Below are positions 51,131-60,522 of a DNA stretch of 64,000 bases, piece by piece. The number at the start of each line of letters is the position of its first letter. Position 1 is the first letter of the stretch. The DNA is from Rhodocyclaceae bacterium (GTDB lineage Bacteria; Pseudomonadota; Gammaproteobacteria; Burkholderiales; Rhodocyclaceae), in assembly GCA_028713915.1 (NCBI GenBank), contig JAQTNK010000017.1, positions 1 through 64,000 of the forward strand, in the 5' to 3' direction. A model generated the notes under the pieces. It did no database searches, was not told where the DNA came from, and was given only the letters and a program-made list of their open reading frames with translations. The position numbers were made by a program, and so were the translations under genes.

Positions 51131-52477
51131 ATGGGCCTCGCAAAATTGTCCGCGGCCGTTTGGCAAAGACTGCTCCTTGTTATTTCAATGGCGACCCCTC
51201 GCGGGAAAGGTCAGGTTCTATCGCTAGGTGGCGGAGCATTTGGATTTTTGATCGCAAAGCTAGCGGTCTTCGTGGCCCCCCTGATGCTGATGCAGACGTG
51301 GAGCCTAAGCGATTACGGTACCTTCGAGTACGCACTATCCTGGGCTAGCATCATGGCAGTCCCGTTGACATTTGGGCTTACCGGGGCTTTGCCATATTTT
51401 GTAATTGAGCGCCATCGACCAGCATATCAATCGGTTGCCTATTTTCACTACGCCGTAGTGGCAATTTTACTGTTGGCGTTAGTGTGCGCGTACCTCGCAC
51501 TGCGGTTTTCAGTAGGCATGTATCTGGCAATGCTACTTTCGGGCGTCTTGGTCGTCCAACGCCTCAAATCCACGTGCTATCTCCTTGAGAAATCGCCAGC
51601 GCTAGCGTCTCTTACTGAGAGCGGTCTCTACGTTGTGATCGTGTTGTTTCTACTAGGCGGGCGAGCCTTATTTGTTTGGCATGTCGAAATTGGCTGGATG
51701 AGCGCGGTATTGACAGCCTATTTGCTGACCCTAATTACACCGGATCTCCTGAACTTGCCGACAAGTCGGCGCAAGTTTCTGGCTGTATTGGCGCGGTACA
51801 GACTGGCAATAGGGTTTGGCTTGCCGCTGATTCTCACGTCGATGCTTATGATTGGACTGATTAGTAGCAGCCGTATTCTGTTAGGCGAGTTTCTCAGCGT
51901 CGAGGCCGTGGCCGTTTATAGTCTATGCTTTCGCATTGTGTCGACTGTGGTCATCATTCACTCGCTCCTCAATACGTTACTGTTCCATAACTTGTACCAA
52001 GCTAAAGATGAGGCCTTTGACCGTTACTCGCTGAGCATTCTGGCTTCGCTCTTTTTTGCCGCTTTGATTCTGTTATTCGTTGCGCCGCTGGTGATGCCAT
52101 TTTTTGCGCCGAAAGCCGCTGCGTTGCTTTTAAAATATCGCAATATTTCCTGGGTCTTATCTTGCACTGTAGTATTTTGGGTGGCGACTGCTCAGCTTGA
52201 ACCATTGATATACCGGCATCGTCAAGCCAAATTACTTGCCATGCTCTTGCTTTGTATCGTAACTATCCTTTTCGGTACGGTTTGGCTATTGGGCAAAACT
52301 GGCAGGTTGTCCATATTGAATTTTTGCCAAATAAATATGCTGGTGCTTGCTGCACTATTAATGGGGCAGGTGATTATTTTGCGCAGCGTTGGGTTCAACC
52401 TGGTAAAAGTTCCAATATTTTCTGCTGCAATACTCGCTGGCTATTTTGCTGCATACGCTGTTACCTTATCCGCTTAA
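51131..52477 (+). CDS. wzx: Polysaccharide flippase (Wzx/MATE-like)
   Basis: Multi-TM protein LLLVISMATPRGKGQVLSLGGGAFGFLIAKLAVFVAPLMLMQTWSLSDYGTFEYALSWASIMAVPLTFGLTGALPYFV. Confidence 0.7.
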   Translation: MGLAKLSAAVWQRLLLVISMATPRGKGQVLSLGGGAFGFLIAKLAVFVAPLMLMQTWSLSDYGTFEYALSWASIMAVPLTFGLTGALPYFVIERHRPAYQSVAYFHYAVVAILLLALVCAYLALRFSVGMYLAMLLSGVLVVQRLKSTCYLLEKSPALASLTESGLYVVIVLFLLGGRALFVWHVEIGWMSAVLTAYLLTLITPDLLNLPTSRRKFLAVLARYRLAIGFGLPLILTSMLMIGLISSSRILLGEFLSVEAVAVYSLCFRIVSTVVIIHSLLNTLLFHNLYQAKDEAFDRYSLSILASLFFAALILLFVAPLVMPFFAPKAAALLLKYRNISWVLSCTVVFWVATAQLEPLIYRHRQAKLLAMLLLCIVTILFGTVWLLGKTGRLSILNFCQINMLVLAALLMGQVIILRSVGFNLVKVPIFSAAILAGYFAAYAVTLSA

Positions 52478-53061
52478 TGTGTTTGCTCCGCCGGAACGGC
52501 GGCTGAACGCCAGTTCGCATATCTTCGTCACGCGCATTGAATTCGGGACCGTCCTGTAACGTTGCATGAGCCTTTAAGCTTAGCCCTTCTACCGACTTTT
52601 GATGCTGCAGGCTCTGCGAGATGCGCGCAGTTCATTTCAGACGACTTGGGATCGACGGCGGCGGGTCTTGGACGCTATTTCATGCCGTCCAGTCAACCCG
52701 TTAATCCGAGCTGTGCTTCAAATTCGAACTCGCGCACCAATCACGAACATGTAAAATGTATAATTAGTCGGATAACCGCTTCGAGGTGCTTCTAATTAGT
52801 CGCGTACGCAGATCGAGAATTCTCACCCGCTGATGGTGCGCAGCTAGTCATGCACGGCTAGTGGTGCTGACCGATTCCCTTACTCCTAATAGGCCCACGG
52901 CGTCTGTCGAGAATTGCAACTTTTGCGATCATGCTAGCCATGCCACCAGTAAATCATTATCTTTTGATCTTACATATTTAATGCTCACAATTAGAGCGTG
53001 TTCTGATGAAATTAATATTCAATATCAAATATCTTACGATCTCTTCTGAAACGAGACAGAT

Positions 53062-54198
53062 GTGAGCCGGGTTCGTGTTCTGCACGTCTATCGGACCTAC
53101 TTCCCTGACCCACCCGGAGGGCTGCAGGAGGCAATTCGCCAGATCGCCGTGGCTTCGCGGGACTTCGACGTTGAGCCAAAGATTTTTGCGCTATCGCCCA
53201 GCCCCACCCCGATTGAGATTGAAAGACCTGAAGGCACGGTGGTGCGCAGCCGATCCTGGGCTGCTCCGGCTTCGTGTGACCTAGGGGCAGGAGGGGCATT
53301 CCGGCTCTTTGCCGATTTGTCTGACTGGGCCGACGTTATCCATTACCACTTTCCGTGGCCATTTGCGGATCTGCTGCATATGGCTGTTCGACCTAAGGCG
53401 TTGTCGATCATGACCTACCATTCTGACATCGTTCGCCAGAGGCTTCTTGGCCGGGTCTATGCACCGTTGATGGGCCGGATGCTGCGTTCGATGCATGCTG
53501 TGGTGGCAACATCGCCGGCCTACGCGCGCAGCAGTCCTGTCTTGTCGGCTTCGGACGTTGCGGCCCGGGTGCATGTGATTCCATTGGGGATCGACGACCG
53601 CTCTTATCCGGAGAAGGGCGATGAATCCATCCTCGCTCGTCTGGGGTTAACGTCGGACGAACGGTATTTCCTGTTTATCGGCGTATTGCGCTATTACAAG
53701 GGCTTGCACGCCTTGATCGAGGCCGCAGCATCAGTGTGCGCCCGCATTGTAATAGCCGGAACGGGGCCGGAGGAAAACGCGCTTAAGCAGCAGGTGCAAG
53801 ACCATGGGGCTCGGAACGTGGTTTTCGCGGGGCAGGTGTCAGACCCGGAGAAGGTCGCACTGCTCAGTCACTGCTATGGTTTCGTGCTGCCATCCCACCT
53901 TCGGTCCGAAGCTTTCGGCATGGTGCTCGTTGAGTCAGCCATGTTTGGCAAGCCCATGATCTCCTGCGAGATTGGAACAGGAACCTCGTTTGTGAATGCC
54001 GATGCCGAGACGGGGTTCGTGGTGCCGCCGGAAGATCCGAGGGCCCTTGCGGCAGCGATGAATCGGCTGCTAAGCGATGTTGCTTTGGCAGAAGGCTTTG
54101 GTAAGGCCGCAAGGCAACGCTTCGATAGTTTGTTCTCCGGTGAAGCATTGGGCAAAGCCTACGCTTCTCTCTACCGGCAAGTTGTAAGAGGGCGTTAG
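53062..54198 (+). CDS. Family 4 glycosyltransferase
   Basis: VLHVYRTYFPDPPGGLQEAIRQIA; FLFIGVLRYYKGLHALIEAAASV; LPSHLRSEAFGMVLVESAMFGKPMISCEIGTGTSFVN; GTG start. Confidence 0.9.
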   Translation: MSRVRVLHVYRTYFPDPPGGLQEAIRQIAVASRDFDVEPKIFALSPSPTPIEIERPEGTVVRSRSWAAPASCDLGAGGAFRLFADLSDWADVIHYHFPWPFADLLHMAVRPKALSIMTYHSDIVRQRLLGRVYAPLMGRMLRSMHAVVATSPAYARSSPVLSASDVAARVHVIPLGIDDRSYPEKGDESILARLGLTSDERYFLFIGVLRYYKGLHALIEAAASVCARIVIAGTGPEENALKQQVQDHGARNVVFAGQVSDPEKVALLSHCYGFVLPSHLRSEAFGMVLVESAMFGKPMISCEIGTGTSFVNADAETGFVVPPEDPRALAAAMNRLLSDVALAEGFGKAARQRFDSLFSGEALGKAYASLYRQVVRGR

Positions 54199-54199
54199 T

Positions 54200-55171
54200 T
54201 TGAAAGAACTCCGTGCTAACGGGACGGTATTGATCGCCGGCGCTACCGGTTTCATCGGCAGCCATCTCTTGCAGCCGGGGAACCGGGCGCTGGTGCGGAA
54301 CGCCAGTTCCCTGCCGGACAAAGTATCCGGTGATCTACTCGATCCGGCCTCCTTGCGGGTTGCCTGCACTGGCTGCGAGACCGTGTTTCACTGCGCCGGT
54401 TATGCCCATGCTTTTACCTCTTCCGATCCCAATATTCACTGGCGTATCAACTTCGAGGGCACGCGTAACCTGGTCGAAGCGGCAGGGCAGGCGGGGGTGA
54501 GGCGTTTCGTCTTTCTTTCCAGCGTGAAGGCTATGGCCGAGCCTGGCAACGAATGCGTTGATGAAAATTGGTGTGGAGAGCCCGTAACCTCCTACGGCAG
54601 GGCCAAACGTGCCGCCGAGCAAGCAGTTCTGGAAGCAGGCACAAAATACGGCATGCATGTAGTTAATCTGCGCTTGGCAATGGTGTATGGCACGGGCGGG
54701 CGCGGTAATCTAGAGCGTATGGTTCGTGGCATTCGTGCTGGTTGGTTCCCGCCGCTTCCAGAAACAGGGAATATGCGTTCGCTAGTGCATGTGAATGACG
54801 TAGTGGAGGTGATGCGTTTAGCAGCCGAGCACCCGGCGGCGAATGGCAGAACGTACATCGTGGCCGAACCACAGGCTTATTCAGGTCGCGAGATTTGCGA
54901 CACGATTCGCTCGGTCCTGGGTAAGGGCCCAGCAACCCTTAGAATTCCTGCCTTTGTGTTTCGGGCGGCAGGACGTATTGGCGATGGTGTGAGTGCGCTG
55001 CTGCATAGACAGTTGCCGATAAGTTCAGAAGTTGTCGATCGACTGCTAAGTTCGGCAGGTTATTCGCCGGCGCTAATTGAGCGCGAACTATGTTGGCGAG
55101 CCAAGGTGAGGCTGGCAGAAGGAATTAAGAAGATGCTTGCTGATGGAGGGCGTGACGCAAAGATCGCTTGA
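54200..55171 (+). CDS. NAD-dependent sugar epimerase/reductase (WbpV-like SDR)
   Basis: VLIAGATGFIGSHLLQPGNRALVRNAS; RFVFLSSVKAMAEPGNECVDENWCGEPVTSYGRAKRAAEQAVL. Confidence 0.82.
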   Translation: MKELRANGTVLIAGATGFIGSHLLQPGNRALVRNASSLPDKVSGDLLDPASLRVACTGCETVFHCAGYAHAFTSSDPNIHWRINFEGTRNLVEAAGQAGVRRFVFLSSVKAMAEPGNECVDENWCGEPVTSYGRAKRAAEQAVLEAGTKYGMHVVNLRLAMVYGTGGRGNLERMVRGIRAGWFPPLPETGNMRSLVHVNDVVEVMRLAAEHPAANGRTYIVAEPQAYSGREICDTIRSVLGKGPATLRIPAFVFRAAGRIGDGVSALLHRQLPISSEVVDRLLSSAGYSPALIERELCWRAKVRLAEGIKKMLADGGRDAKIA

Positions 55172-55260
55172 CGGCGCATTGGAGTTCGTCTCTGGCGCGG
55201 GTGCCAATGCATGGTGAAACGCTTCTGAAATCTGAGCTGAGATAATTTATATCGGTTAAT

Positions 55261-56226
55261 ATGCATTTATCACTTGTGGCCATCTTTCCCTCCCTCGCGT
55301 TTCTGCTCTGTGTTGCTCTATTGTCATGGCTGCTGCGGACAGGGCGTGCGCATGCTCTGGCGCTTGATGAGCCCAATCATCGCTCCTTGCATACGGCGCC
55401 GACGCCGCGCATCGGTGGGCTGGGAATTTTAGCGGGCGTGTTGCTGGCGATGGTTGGTGTCGGGGAAATCATGCTGGCATCGCTTATGCTGGGACTAGCA
55501 CTCGTTTCCTGGCTAGATGATCGAGGTCATGTATCGGTGCCGGTGCGCTTCGGGGTGCAATTCACGGCTGCCGTTGTCTGGGTAGGTTGCTTCGACCTGA
55601 ATCTGTGGTCGGCCGCGGTGCTGATCTCGCTGGTATGGATGACGAATCTTTACAACTTCATGGATGGATCAGATGGCTTGGCCGCAGGAATGGCGGTCTT
55701 TGGTTTCGGCGCCTACAGTGTCGCCGCCTGGCTGGGTGGCGATATGGCGATGACATTGTTGTGCGCTGCAATTGCCGCCGCAGCCTTAGGATTCTTACGG
55801 TTTAACTTTCCGCCAGCGCGCCTCTTCATGGGCGACGTGGGCTCGGTACCGCTTGGATTTGCGGCGGGGGCGCTGGGCTATCAGGGATGGTCGCTGTCGC
55901 TGTGGCCCTGGTGGTTTGCCCTGTTCGTCTTCTCTCCATTCGCGGTGGATGCGACGCTAACCCTCCTGCGTCGAGCCTTTCGGCGTGAGCGCGTATGGCA
56001 GGCGCATCGGGAACATTACTATCAGCGGCTGGTGCAGATGGGCTGGGGTCACCGCAAGACGGCGCTGGCGGAGTACGGCTTGATGCTGCTTGTTGCACTG
56101 TCGGCATTGGCGCTGGCGCGGATGAGCCTCACCGCGCAACTGGCCGGTCTGTCATGTTGGGGCGGGATGTACGCTCTGCTGGCATGGCGCATCGACCGTG
56201 CCTGGTTGGCATCGGGGCAGCGATGA
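55261..56226 (+). CDS. Undecaprenyl-phosphate glycosyl-1-phosphate transferase (WbpL/WecA family)
   Basis: DEPNHRSLHTAPTPRIGGLGILAGVLLA; WMTNLYNFMDGSDGLAAGMAVFG; ARLFMGDVGSVPLGF. Confidence 0.88.
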   Translation: MHLSLVAIFPSLAFLLCVALLSWLLRTGRAHALALDEPNHRSLHTAPTPRIGGLGILAGVLLAMVGVGEIMLASLMLGLALVSWLDDRGHVSVPVRFGVQFTAAVVWVGCFDLNLWSAAVLISLVWMTNLYNFMDGSDGLAAGMAVFGFGAYSVAAWLGGDMAMTLLCAAIAAAALGFLRFNFPPARLFMGDVGSVPLGFAAGALGYQGWSLSLWPWWFALFVFSPFAVDATLTLLRRAFRRERVWQAHREHYYQRLVQMGWGHRKTALAEYGLMLLVALSALALARMSLTAQLAGLSCWGGMYALLAWRIDRAWLASGQR

Positions 56227-58034
56227 ACGCACGAGCTCTTTTCGTATACGCGCATGATGTCGTTGCCGCTGCCGCCGCGTGGGCGATCGCCTATTGGCTG
56301 CGCTTCAATCTCGACGTGCCGCCACCTTATCGGGATGTGATGATCGACGCGCTGGGGCCGATGGTGGCTGTCCAGTCGATTTTCTTCCTCGTGTTCGGCC
56401 TCTATCGAGGCATGTGGCGCTTTGCCAGCCTGCCGGACCTGAAGCGCATCCTGATGGCGGCGGGACTCGGGTCGATGGCGGGACTGGCGCTGCTGTTCAT
56501 GCTGCACCGCCTGGACGATGTGCCGCGCTCCGTGCTGCTGCTTGATCCGCTGCTGCTGATCATGATGATGGGAGGCAGCCGCTTTTTCTATCGGGCGTGG
56601 AAAGACGGACATCTCTCATCACTGGATAATTTATCGGGCGAACCGGTGCTTGTGTTGGGTGCCGGCGACGCCGCGGCATCGCTGTTGCGTGATCTCAGGC
56701 ACAGCACGGATTGGCATGTCATTGGTTTATTGGATGATCGGCCGGAAATGGGCGGGCGCCAGATCAACGGCGTGACCATTCTCGGCCCGATATCGGAATG
56801 CCGCCGATGGGGCGGGCGCTTCGGTGCGGGAAAGGCGATCATCGCTATGCCTTCGGCCAGCCCGGCCCAACGGCGCCGCGCGGCGGAGCACGCGGTGGCG
56901 GCGGGGCTCAGCGTGCTGACGGTGCCGACCACTGCGGATATGCTTTCGGGAAAGATTTCGGTATCGCAAATCCGGCGGGTCGAACTTGAAGACTTGCTCG
57001 GGCGAGAACAGGTGCAACTCGACGATGAGGGCCTGCATCGGCTCCTGCAGGACAAGGTCGTGCTGGTCACTGGCGCCGGCGGCTCCATCGGCTCCGAATT
57101 GTGCCGTCAAATCGCGCGCTTTTCGCCGCGGCTACTGGTGTTCTACGAATTGTCGGAGTATGCGCTTTACGCGATGGAGCAGGAATTCGCGGGATGTTCC
57201 GTCGCCTGCGTGGTTGGCGATGTCAAGGACGCAGCGCGCCTTGCAGCGGTGTTCGCGCAGTACCGCCCCGACGTCGTCTTTCACGCCGCCGCCTACAAGC
57301 ACGTGCCGATGATGGAGAACGGCAACGCATGGCAGGCGGCGCGCAACAACGTGCTCGGTACCGTGCGGGTCGCGCGAGCCGCGCTGGACAGCGGCGTGGG
57401 CGAGTTTGTGTTGATCTCCACCGACAAGGCGGTGAATCCGACTAACGTCATGGGCTCTACGAAGCGGCTTGCGGAAATGGTCTGCCAAGCGCTGCAGGCC
57501 AGCAGCGCTACGACCCGCTTCGTCACCGTGCGCTTCGGCAACGTACTGGGTTCATCGGGCAGCGTGATCCCAAAGTTCCGCGAGCAAATCGCGAAAGGCG
57601 GCCCGGTGACAGTGACGCACCCGGACATCATCCGCTATTTCATGCTGATTCCCGAAGCCGCCCAGCTCGTCCTGCAGGCCGGCTTGATGGGGCGGGGCGG
57701 CGAGATTTTCGTCCTCGACATGGGCGAGCCGGTGAAGATTGTCGACCTGGCGCGTGACATGATCCGTCTTTCCGGATTCACTGAACATGACATTGGTATC
57801 ACTTTTTCCGGCTTGCGCCCCGGCGAAAAGCTCTACGAGGAGCTGCTCGCCGATGGCGAAGCGACGCTGCCGACACCGCATCCCAAACTGCGCATCGCCA
57901 AGCCGACAGAAGTTCCTGACAATGTTTGGCTGGCCGAACTCGAGGCGTGGCTTGCTCGGCCCCAACGCGACGAGATGGATGTCAAGACTGATCTCAAGCG
58001 TCTCGTGCCGGAATATTGCCCTGCTGTTCATTGA
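56223..58034 (+). CDS. wbpM: NDP-sugar 4,6-dehydratase (WbpM/CapD family)
   Basis: N-terminal TM region; VVLVTGAGGSIGSELCRQIARFSPRLLVFYELSEYALYAMEQEF; AAAYKHVPMMENGNAWQAARNNVLGTVRVA; VLISTDKAVNPTNVMGSTKRLAE. Confidence 0.9.
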   Translation: MNARALFVYAHDVVAAAAAWAIAYWLRFNLDVPPPYRDVMIDALGPMVAVQSIFFLVFGLYRGMWRFASLPDLKRILMAAGLGSMAGLALLFMLHRLDDVPRSVLLLDPLLLIMMMGGSRFFYRAWKDGHLSSLDNLSGEPVLVLGAGDAAASLLRDLRHSTDWHVIGLLDDRPEMGGRQINGVTILGPISECRRWGGRFGAGKAIIAMPSASPAQRRRAAEHAVAAGLSVLTVPTTADMLSGKISVSQIRRVELEDLLGREQVQLDDEGLHRLLQDKVVLVTGAGGSIGSELCRQIARFSPRLLVFYELSEYALYAMEQEFAGCSVACVVGDVKDAARLAAVFAQYRPDVVFHAAAYKHVPMMENGNAWQAARNNVLGTVRVARAALDSGVGEFVLISTDKAVNPTNVMGSTKRLAEMVCQALQASSATTRFVTVRFGNVLGSSGSVIPKFREQIAKGGPVTVTHPDIIRYFMLIPEAAQLVLQAGLMGRGGEIFVLDMGEPVKIVDLARDMIRLSGFTEHDIGITFSGLRPGEKLYEELLADGEATLPTPHPKLRIAKPTEVPDNVWLAELEAWLARPQRDEMDVKTDLKRLVPEYCPAVH

Positions 58035-58121
58035 CAGTGTCGTAGCCGCGGCGTTGATGGCCGCCGACAGAGGCACCAACCGAGCATCGGGATTCTTCGC
58101 CGCTCAAGGTAGACTGTGGCA

Positions 58122-58958
58122 ATGGCCACCTATGCAATCGGCGACATCCAAGGCTGCTACGACCCGCTGCGCCGCCTTCTCGACTACATCGGCTTCGATG
58201 CCGCCGACGACCGCCTCTGGTTCGTCGGCGACCTCGTCAATCGCGGCCCGCAATCGCTGGAGGTGCTGCGCTTCGTGCGCTCGCTGGGCGACGCCGCGCT
58301 CGTCGTGCTCGGCAACCACGATCTCCATCTGGTCATGCAGGCCGAGGGCTTCGGCAAGGCGAGCAAGGAAGATACGCTGGCCGACGTGCTGGCGGTGCCC
58401 GACTGCGCGGAGTTGATGGCCTGGCTGCGCGCCTGGCCGCTGTTCCACGTCGAGGGCGAGTACGCGATGGTGCATGCCGGTCTCCTGCCGCAATGGACGG
58501 TAGCGCAGGCGCAGGCGCTGTCCGACGAAGCGCACGCCGCGCTGGTTGCGCCGGACTACAAGGACTTCCTTTCCCACATGTGGGGCTCCGAGCCGGCGGC
58601 ATGGCGCGACGATCTCGCCGGCTGGGACCGGCTGCGCGTCGTCGTCAATGCGATGACCCGCATGCGCTTCTGCACGCCCGACGGCACGATGGAATTTCGC
58701 GCCAGCGGCGCCAAGGGGCCACCCGAGCGCGGGCCCGCCGGCTGCGTGCCGTGGTTCGATGCGCCGGGCCGCGCCAGCGCCGACCATACGCTGGTCTGCG
58801 GCCACTGGTCGGCGCTGGGCTTCAGGCAGGCTGAGAATCTGCTGGCGCTGGACTCGGGCTGTCTATGGGGAGGCAGCCTGACGGCAGTGCGCCTTGAAGA
58901 TCGTCGGGTATTCCAACTGCCGTGTCGGCGCCAGGTCGAGCCAAGCGGCTGGCAATGA
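58122..58958 (+). CDS. apaH: Symmetrical bis(5'-nucleosyl)-tetraphosphatase
   Basis: MATYAIGDIQGCYDPLRRLLDYIGFDAADDRLWFVGDLVNRGPQSLEVLRFVRSLGDAALVVLGNHDLHLV. Confidence 0.95.
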   Translation: MATYAIGDIQGCYDPLRRLLDYIGFDAADDRLWFVGDLVNRGPQSLEVLRFVRSLGDAALVVLGNHDLHLVMQAEGFGKASKEDTLADVLAVPDCAELMAWLRAWPLFHVEGEYAMVHAGLLPQWTVAQAQALSDEAHAALVAPDYKDFLSHMWGSEPAAWRDDLAGWDRLRVVVNAMTRMRFCTPDGTMEFRASGAKGPPERGPAGCVPWFDAPGRASADHTLVCGHWSALGFRQAENLLALDSGCLWGGSLTAVRLEDRRVFQLPCRRQVEPSGWQ

Positions 58959-59673
58959 GCGTGTGGGCGCGGTGCGCCAGCTGGCGCCTGTCCAGTCCGG
59001 CAGGATCGACGGCCGACAGGAAGGCGACATGGACGGTGAGTCCCGAGGCGGTGACGATGGCGCGCAGGCTCTGCCACAAGGTGGTTTCGCCGACGTAGGC
59101 TGCCGCCGGCGATGCCTTGCCGTCGCGCCCGGTGTAGCGCAAAGCCACCGGCAGCACCGGCGTACCCGCTTCGATGGCCGACTCGAACAGTGCGCTGTGG
59201 AAGGGCAGAACGGCGTCGCCGCACGTCGTCGTGCCTTCGGGATAGACGCCGACGCGCGTGCGGCGGCGGAGCGCGCGGACCAGGCATTCCTTCGTGCGCA
59301 TGGCGGCGGTGCGGCTGCCCCGTTCGAGAAAAATCGTTTCGGTGCGCGTGCTGAACCAGCCGATGACCGGCCAGTGGCGGACGTCGTCCTTGGAAACGAA
59401 AGCCGTCGGCGCCAGCGCGTTGATGGCGTAGATGTCCAGCCACGAAATGTGGTTCGCGACCAGAAGCCCGCTGCCCGGCGTGGCGCCCGCCACGCGCAGG
59501 CGCACGCCCAGCGTATCGAGCAGCTGGCGCGACCAGCGCGCCTTCAGGGCGCGCTGGGTTGTCAGGGAAAGAAAGCCGAACGTGCACACCACCGTCGCCA
59601 CGCCCCACAGCAGATGCAGGGCGAGGCGCGCGAGGCGGAAGACGGCGCGCAATTCGACGAAGACGACTCTCAG
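58822..59673 (-). CDS. 1-acyl-sn-glycerol-3-phosphate acyltransferase (PlsC/OlsA-like); start uncertain
   Basis: VANHISWLDIYAINALAPTAFVSKDDVRHWPVIGWFSTRTETIFLERGSR; VGVYPEGTTTCGDAVLPFHSALFE; no ATG at the plausible start (CTG 59673 or TTG 59652). Confidence 0.85.
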   Translation of the reverse strand: MRVVFVELRAVFRLARLALHLLWGVATVVCTFGFLSLTTQRALKARWSRQLLDTLGVRLRVAGATPGSGLLVANHISWLDIYAINALAPTAFVSKDDVRHWPVIGWFSTRTETIFLERGSRTAAMRTKECLVRALRRRTRVGVYPEGTTTCGDAVLPFHSALFESAIEAGTPVLPVALRYTGRDGKASPAAAYVGETTLWQSLRAIVTASGLTVHVAFLSAVDPAGLDRRQLAHRAHTLIASRLARPGADTAVGIPDDLQGALPSGCLPIDSPSPAPADSQPA

Positions 59674-60437
59674 CTTTGGCGCTCCACGAAATGGCGCGAA
59701 TAGCGGCTGTCGACGCGCGCCATGGGCATCATGATGAGCAGGTCGGCGGTATTGAAATCCGGGTCCCACGCCGGTTCGCCGCAGATCCAGGCGCCGGCGC
59801 GCAAGTAGCCTTTGAGCAGCGGCGGGACTTCGGGCTGCTCGGCCGGACTGATGCGTTCCAGGGGCAGCGGGCAGCGCGGGAAGACGCGGTATTCGGGCGG
59901 CGCCATGTGCGTTTCGGCGAGACGCTCGTAGATTCCTGCGGCGTTGTGGCCGCCGTCGCGCATGCCGATGCTGGCGCACCCGATCAGGTACTCATAGCCG
60001 TTCTGCTGCATGTAGCGGGCGAGCCCCGACCACAGCAGCGCGATGGTCGCGCCGGTGCGGTAGTCGGCGTCGATGCACGAGCGGCCCAGTTCGACCATGC
60101 GCGAGCGCAAGTGCGCAAGCCGCGTCAGGTAGAACTCGCTCTCGGAATAGTAGCTGCCGACCTCCGCTGCGCCTTCGGGCGAGAGGATGCGGTAGGTGCC
60201 GACGATGCGGCCGTTGTCCTCGTCGCGGACGATCAGATGCTCGCAATAAGGGTCGTAGAGGTCGCGGTCGACGCCCGGCGTGCGGGACGGCAGGCGGGCG
60301 CCCATTTCGTCGGCGAAGACGCGCCAGCGCAGCTTCTGGGCTTCGAGGATTTCGCTCTCGCTCTCGGCGAGGGCAACGTGCAGGCTGGGTCTGCGGCGAC
60401 CGGCGGACTCCCGCCGGCCAGGAACCAGATGTTCCAT
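59670..60437 (-). CDS. olsB: OlsB-like N-acyltransferase (hemolysin/GNAT family)
   Basis: LHVALAESESEILEAQKLRWRVFADEMGARLPSRTPGVDRDLYDPYCEHLIVRDEDNGRIVGTYRIL; MVELGRSCIDADYRTGATIALLWSGLARYM. Confidence 0.85.
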   Translation of the reverse strand: MEHLVPGRRESAGRRRPSLHVALAESESEILEAQKLRWRVFADEMGARLPSRTPGVDRDLYDPYCEHLIVRDEDNGRIVGTYRILSPEGAAEVGSYYSESEFYLTRLAHLRSRMVELGRSCIDADYRTGATIALLWSGLARYMQQNGYEYLIGCASIGMRDGGHNAAGIYERLAETHMAPPEYRVFPRCPLPLERISPAEQPEVPPLLKGYLRAGAWICGEPAWDPDFNTADLLIMMPMARVDSRYSRHFVERQS

Positions 60438-60522
60438 GAGTGCTCCTTGTCGTCGATGATGGACGGGAACACTCTAAGAAGCTCGCGTTGCCTGCTTGTT
60501 GCGCCTCGGTTGCGGTTAGGTT

